From the NCBI GenBank assembly GCA_030039005.1, contig JASHQT010000144.1, positions 1-9,847 on the forward strand: a stretch of DNA of 9,847 nt, written 5' to 3'. Source of the stretch: Bryobacteraceae bacterium. GTDB taxonomy: Bacteria; Acidobacteriota; Terriglobia; Bryobacterales; Bryobacteraceae. The number at the start of each line of letters is the position of its first letter. Position 1 is the stretch's first letter. Positions 6,575 to 9,847 of this stretch are shown piece by piece. A program made the translations under genes and the position numbers. The notes below the pieces were generated by a model that saw only the letters and a program-made list of their open reading frames with translations, was not told the DNA's origin and did not search any database.

Positions 6575-8277
6575 TTCACGGCTAGCGGCACCGAGTCGCT
6601 CTGGACCGCGTTTTCCAGGAGCAGGAACATCGCGTTGCCGCTCTTGATGCCGGACGGCATCGTGACGTTGACCTGGTACAGGCCGACGAAATTGGGCGTC
6701 AGGCCGACGAATAAGGGCGTGGCGCAAGGCGCCTGGTAGAACACCGTTTCGGTACCGAAGCAAACCTGCGTTTTCCCCGGCACGGTGGCCAGGTTCGGCG
6801 GACCGGGAGACGCGGTTCCCGACGGCACCACCGGCGAAGTGGCCCCCAGGCCGAGCATATAAATCACGATGGTATCGCCCACGCTCACCGGATTGGAGGG
6901 TGTGCCGGTGAGTGCACCTTCGGGCGTCGTCATGATGCCATACACGCCGTCATACAAGATGAACTGGGGCGCCTGCGCGCTGATGTCCACATAAACCTGG
7001 TTTCCCGCCGTGCCGTTGCGGACTACTTGCACGGTTCCCGGACCGGCGGCGGCATTGATCGGGACCTCAAAATTCACCTGCCCGGCCGAAGTATAGTAGA
7101 CCGGCGCCGCGACACCGTTGACCATCACCTGAACCTTGTCGAGTATGTTTTCGAGCGGCAGGCTGCCGGCCGCCGTGGGAGCGTCGTAGGTGAATTGGCT
7201 GCCGAACACCGCGGCAATGTCGCCCTGCGCCAGCCCGTTTCCAACGGAGAAGGTCCCGTTGTTGACCACCCCTCCGGCGGCCGCCACCGGCGGACCTTGT
7301 GCTGCGATCGTGAGTTGCACCGGAATGACGATATTGCCGTTGACGCCGTTGCTCGCCACCGTCACGGTTCCGGTGTAGGTATCCGGCGAAAGCCCGCTGG
7401 GATTCGCCGTTACTGTGATGCCTCCGCTGACCGTGGCCGCGGTGAGCCAGGTTCCGCCATTCGCGGCCGTCGCGGTGACGCCGGAAACCGCGAGCGTCCC
7501 TTGCCCGGCGTTCGTCACCGCGACCGGGTCACTCTGTGCCTGCGCTCCCTGCGCAATGTCGAAGGAAAGCGCGTTGCTGCTGGCCTGCGCAATGGGTGAA
7601 GTAGTGACGTTCAAGGTGACGGCGATCTGCCTATTGTCCGGCGAAAACGAGGAGCCGCTAATGGTGACGGTCCCATTGTACGCGTTCGCCGCCATGCTGG
7701 TTCCCGCACTGGCGGTGAGCGTAGTGACGTAGGCGCCGGTGGTGGTGCTGAGCGCTGTGGATGCTGTGAGCCAGGACGCGTTGGCGATTTTCGCCGTCAC
7801 CGGTCTGTTGGTGGTAAAGCTAGCCGACGCCGAGCCGCCGGGCGCGGCGTAAAAGGTCAAGTTCGCTGGAACATCGCCGCCTACCTGCGCGGTGACGTTG
7901 ATGTACTGCGGCGAATCGACAGCGCTCGGATCGGACAGCGTGATCGTCCCGGTATAAGTACCCGCGGCGAGCGAGGCGGTTTGAAACATGATCGTGACCG
8001 GATAACACGATCCGCGCAAAACGCACTGCTGCGACGCTCCGACCGTAGCAGTAAGCCACGCCACCGACGACGTCGCCTGCAGCGTCAGACTGCCGCTGCC
8101 CACGTTAAACGAATCGATGGTATAAGTGGGGCCGTTACTGCCAACTGGAACGGAAACAGTGAGAGCGCTCTGCGCGAGGTTCAGACGGGGCGCCGCATTC
8201 AGGGGCACGGAACTGAGAGGCGCGAGCAACAACAACGGCGCAAGAAATCGCACGCTCAAAAGATTCTTGAAAATCAC
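6571..8277 (-). CDS. Secreted BACON-like repeat protein with Solibacter C-terminal domain (TIGR03437)
   Basis: A 568-residue exported protein. The N-terminus has a Sec signal (residues 1-28, hydrophobic LAPLLLLAPLSSVPL, cleavage near NAA). Three immunoglobulin-like beta repeats of about 95-100 residues follow (about 31-132, 135-226 and 229-325). Each has a WLTA element (74-77, 169-172, 277-280) and ends in a strand such as TYTGTITLS, AYNGTVTIS or TYTGTVTVA, as in BACON-type or similar surface modules that bind carbohydrate or protein. Residues about 334-568 match the Solibacter uncharacterised C-terminal domain: GGVVNNGTFSVG, GDIAAVFGS, YYTSAGQVNFEVP (394-406), GDTIVIYMLGLGAT and FVGLYQVNVTMPSGI (530-544). 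Cys85/Cys91 and Cys506/Cys518 could form disulfides. The domain's function is not known. GTG 8277 is chosen for the AAGGAG site five bases upstream and the signal peptide. The last codons overlap AlaX as ATGA. Confidence 0.92.
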   Translation of the reverse strand: MIFKNLLSVRFLAPLLLLAPLSSVPLNAAPRLNLAQSALTVSVPVGSNGPTYTIDSFNVGSGSLTLQATSSVAWLTATVGASQQCVLRGSCYPVTIMFQTASLAAGTYTGTITLSDPSAVDSPQYINVTAQVGGDVPANLTFYAAPGGSASASFTTNRPVTAKIANASWLTASTALSTTTGAYVTTLTASAGTSMAANAYNGTVTISGSSFSPDNRQIAVTLNVTTSPIAQASSNALSFDIAQGAQAQSDPVAVTNAGQGTLAVSGVTATAANGGTWLTAATVSGGITVTANPSGLSPDTYTGTVTVASNGVNGNIVIPVQLTIAAQGPPVAAAGGVVNNGTFSVGNGLAQGDIAAVFGSQFTYDAPTAAGSLPLENILDKVQVMVNGVAAPVYYTSAGQVNFEVPINAAAGPGTVQVVRNGTAGNQVYVDISAQAPQFILYDGVYGIMTTPEGALTGTPSNPVSVGDTIVIYMLGLGATSPVVPSGTASPGPPNLATVPGKTQVCFGTETVFYQAPCATPLFVGLTPNFVGLYQVNVTMPSGIKSGNAMFLLLENAVQSDSVPLAVK

Positions 8278-8282
8278 GGAAG

Positions 8283-8288
8283 CTCCTT
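8283..8288 (-). promoter_or_regulatory. Ribosome binding site of the secreted TIGR03437 protein
   Basis: On the minus strand this reads AAGGAG, five bases before GTG 8277. It decides the GTG start, since no ATG is nearby in frame before the signal peptide. Confidence 0.75.
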
Positions 8289-8307
8289 AGGCTGTGGGTG
8301 GTATCTT

Positions 8308-8334
8308 TCAGTGGATCAAAATCAGTGGATCAAA
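8308..8334. repeat. Two-copy 14-base tandem repeat upstream of the secreted protein gene
   Basis: Tcagtggatcaaa occurs exactly at 8308-8320 and 8322-8334, a period of 14 bases. It lies 31-57 bases before the GTG of the secreted protein, inside the 208-base gap 8278-8485. Read on the minus strand each copy contains TTGATCC, which could serve as a -35-like or operator element, but I find no convincing -10 at the right distance. The rest of the gap (8335-8485) shows no gene, strong hairpin or terminator that I recognise. Confidence 0.8.
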
Positions 8335-8485
8335 TCCGGTTACGGGACGCGGGGGGCGCAGCAGCCGATGCAACCCGCGTACCATTGTTGCAAATCGTCG
8401 CACTGCCGTTAGACGGTGCACGGCCCGAGATGAGTTTCGCCACAATTGATGAGACAAACAGAAACATGTGAGGCGTGCGGATGGG

Positions 8486-8929
8486 TCAGAATTCTTTCGG
8501 CTCGATGATCTCGAAATTGGCCTTCAAGAATTGCCAATCCGGCAGTTCATACACGCGCATCTTGGTGGGAAGTTCCACGGTCACATCCTTCAAGTCGGTG
8601 GGGCCGAGCTTGGAAACGGTGGCGGGAAAGCTGATCAGCGGTGGATCGCCGGGCTTAGCGGCGGTGGTGCTGAGATTCACCGTCATCTTCACATCGCCGA
8701 TGTCGGCTTCCGAGTGATTCACGATGCCGAACTGGATCACCAGGTGCCCGGGGCTGCGCTCGCGAATGCGCAGACCGACCAGTTCGAGGTACTTGGCGAC
8801 GGGATTGGAAGTATTGCTCGCGGTGAAATGCATCGGCACCGCGGGCGCGGCCGCGCCCTGTTTATTCGAAGACGAAGCAGAGGAACATCCCGCGAGAACC
8901 ACTGCGAGGAAAAGCCAACTAAACCGCAT
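8486..8929 (-). CDS. Small lipoprotein, FxLYD-like beta domain
   Basis: A 147-residue protein with a lipoprotein signal: MRFSWLFLAVVLAGC with lipobox LAGC (residues 12-15), so Cys15 should be lipidated and the protein tethered to an envelope membrane. A Ser/Ala-rich spacer (16-35) precedes one beta-rich domain (about 45-147). Its pattern, YLELVGLRIRERSPGHLVIQFGIVNHSEADIGDVKMTVNLS followed by ISFPATVSKLGPTDLKDVTVELP, resembles FxLYD/DUF-type accessory domains that describe conserved extracytoplasmic beta sandwiches. That family link is an inference from the strand and NHSxADIG pattern. No catalytic motif is visible. ATG 8929 begins the signal peptide; the AAAGG only two bases away is a close, weak ribosome site, and an ATG at 8938 in another frame stops after six codons. 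It sits 56 bases after the zinc-ribbon gene and may be co-transcribed with it. Confidence 0.82.
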   Translation of the reverse strand: MRFSWLFLAVVLAGCSSASSSNKQGAAAPAVPMHFTASNTSNPVAKYLELVGLRIRERSPGHLVIQFGIVNHSEADIGDVKMTVNLSTTAAKPGDPPLISFPATVSKLGPTDLKDVTVELPTKMRVYELPDWQFLKANFEIIEPKEF

Positions 8930-8985
8930 CGCCTTTCATGATGCCACAGCGCTCACATCGCGATGGGCGGGTCCCGACGGTTAGC

Positions 8986-9549
8986 TCAAGGCTGCACGGG
9001 ACCGGCCAATTCCCATGCACAGTTCGGACAGTAGCGATCGCTTTCGCGGACTTCATGCCCGCAGTGCGGACACGCCGGCCGAAGGTCGCACTTGCATTGG
9101 GGACAGAAATTAAAGTCTGTGCGTACTGTGGTGCCGCATTGCGGGCAATGGAACGGCAGCGGCTCGCGGACCAGGAAATAGATGATGCAACCGGAGAGGG
9201 GTGCTCCGGGAAGGAACATGACCAGCAGCGTCCACAGCGTGGGACTCATGCCCCGTCGTTTGGCGTCGCGGTTCACGTAAGCGACCAGGAAGATGTAAGC
9301 CGCAACGGCAATCGAAACCGCGGCCACGGCCCCGGCAATGACCAGAGGACTATGGTCGCCAACGCCGTTCCAGTTGATCTTAACTGCGATGCCCAGTGCG
9401 ATCACGTCTACCACCGCTACGGCCATCACCAGCCATCTGGGGATGATGCGAATCTCGTTGGAGAGCCGAAACCGTTCCCTGCCTCGGAAGCGATTCCGTC
9501 GCAGCGGGTTTCGAATGGATTCCGTCACTTGTTTCTCAATCTCAGACAT
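8986..9549 (-). CDS. Membrane protein with C-terminal zinc ribbons
   Basis: A 187-residue protein with a basic cytoplasmic N-terminus (NPLRRNRFRGRERFR, 14-28) and three probable membrane segments at about 39-57, 68-90 and 103-127. Between the second and third lies YVNRDAKRRGMSPTLWTLLV, a pattern seen in PLDc_N-like membrane domains. The C-terminus (134-178) is a double zinc ribbon of the DZR type. It has four CxxC pairs: Cys135/138, Cys149/152, Cys160/163 and Cys174/177, enough to bind two zinc ions. An extra Cys154 follows the second pair. With an odd number of membrane passes the N-terminus and ribbons would lie on opposite sides; by the positive-inside rule either placement needs checking. 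The substrate is unknown; zinc ribbons here may bind protein or nucleic acid. Its start, ATG 9549, lies 4 bases after the upstream stop, and its AGGTGA ribosome site (9554-9559) overlaps that stop, so the two genes are coupled. Confidence 0.88.
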   Translation of the reverse strand: MSEIEKQVTESIRNPLRRNRFRGRERFRLSNEIRIIPRWLVMAVAVVDVIALGIAVKINWNGVGDHSPLVIAGAVAAVSIAVAAYIFLVAYVNRDAKRRGMSPTLWTLLVMFLPGAPLSGCIIYFLVREPLPFHCPQCGTTVRTDFNFCPQCKCDLRPACPHCGHEVRESDRYCPNCAWELAGPVQP

Positions 9550-9553
9550 ACTC

Positions 9554-9847
9554 TCACCTCATTCCTTGTCGCGCTGCGCCGAATCTGGCGAGCAGCACAA
9601 TCGCAGCCACCAGCGCGGGCGCCGTCCACCACACCACAAATCCCGTCTGCCAAACCAAGGACGGCAGCCCGGCGAGGCCACCGGCCCATTCGAATCCCCG
9701 CCAAATAAGAGGAGCGGTTAGGATTCCCAACACCCATGCGATCCCGCACACCACCCACATGGTCCAGGCCTCGCGAGTACGCTCCCGGGCTTCCTCCGCA
9801 CGCAGGTACACGCGCAACTGAGCGCGCTCGGCAAGGCCAGCGGGAAG
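9554..9847 (-). CDS. Two-span membrane protein, 5' end outside the window
   Basis: The frame is open to the right edge without a stop, so at least 97 residues are seen and the gene probably starts beyond 9847. The visible N-terminal part is charged and helical (AERAQLRVYLRAEEARERTREAW), then two hydrophobic segments follow: WVVCGIAWVLGILTAPLIW and, after GGLAGLPSLVWQ, TGFVVWWTAPALVAAIVLLA. The tail is short and basic. I do not recognise a family. A TTG at 9817 is the only start codon I see inside, and the protein-like sequence upstream of it argues that it is not the true start. It is translationally coupled to the zinc-ribbon membrane gene, so the pair probably form one complex or act in one pathway. 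Confidence 0.75.
   Translation of the reverse strand, partial: LPAGLAERAQLRVYLRAEEARERTREAWTMWVVCGIAWVLGILTAPLIWRGFEWAGGLAGLPSLVWQTGFVVWWTAPALVAAIVLLARFGAARQGMR

Noticed and set aside
5354..6739. Plus-strand frame of 461 codons opposite AlaX
   Set aside because: The minus strand carries AlaX with all zinc-site motifs; the plus frame shows no domain and no ribosome site.
6575..6763. Upstream extension of AlaX
   Set aside because: The extra 63 codons overlap the TIGR03437 coding sequence and read as shadow; family start and the ATGA overlap favour ATG 6574.
8938..9708. Plus-strand frame of 256 codons opposite the zinc-ribbon gene
   Set aside because: The minus strand has four CxxC pairs and membrane segments; the plus frame has neither motif nor ribosome site.
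1..9847. CRISPR array, tRNA, rRNA or intact insertion sequence
   Set aside because: No regularly spaced repeats, tRNA-like cloverleaf ends, rRNA sequence or transposase gene were recognised by eye.

Overview
The window most likely comes from an acidobacterium of the Bryobacterales/Solibacter group. The DNA is GC-rich, and the secreted 568-residue protein at 6571-8277 ends in the Solibacter-type C-terminal domain (TIGR03437) that is expanded in that lineage. TPR proteins, export signals and long spurious antisense frames fit a high-GC soil bacterium. This placement rests on one protein family and codon character, not on a marker gene.

Layout. The left end (1-803, + strand) holds a short GC hairpin and a broken gene for an SRA-HNH endonuclease of the modified-DNA-restriction type; two apparent single-base losses split it over three frames. 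A membrane-anchored TPR protein runs convergently toward it (850-2466, - strand). The 175-base gap at 2467-2641 separates that gene from a divergent NTF2/SnoaL-like gene (2642-3052, + strand), and has a plausible extended -10 promoter in each direction.

From 3059 to the right edge every gene lies on the minus strand. In transcription order, right to left, they are: a membrane protein cut by the window edge (9554-9847), a membrane protein with C-terminal zinc ribbons (8986-9549), a lipoprotein (8486-8929), a secreted BACON-like/TIGR03437 protein (6571-8277), an alanyl-tRNA editing protein of the AlaX type (5387-6574), an exported helical-repeat protein (4118-5290), and a DHH-family phosphoesterase (3059-4012).

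Two junctions imply coupled translation. The first is the 4-base gap between the two membrane genes at 9550-9553, where the ribosome site covers the upstream stop. The second is an ATGA overlap between the secreted protein and AlaX at 6571-6574. The rest are ordinary intergenic gaps of 56 to 208 bases, so one long operon is not demonstrated. Cell-envelope proteins (signal peptides, lipobox, membrane segments) dominate, alongside translation quality control (AlaX) and nucleotide or RNA phosphoester turnover (DHH).

No stretch longer than about 300 bases lacks a gene. I recognised no tRNA, rRNA, CRISPR array, intact insertion sequence or prophage. No clear new defence or mobile system is visible; the best candidates for a second look are the decayed SRA-HNH gene, the secreted-protein/AlaX coupling, the 14-base tandem repeat at 8308-8334, and the REP-like motif at 4060-4094.
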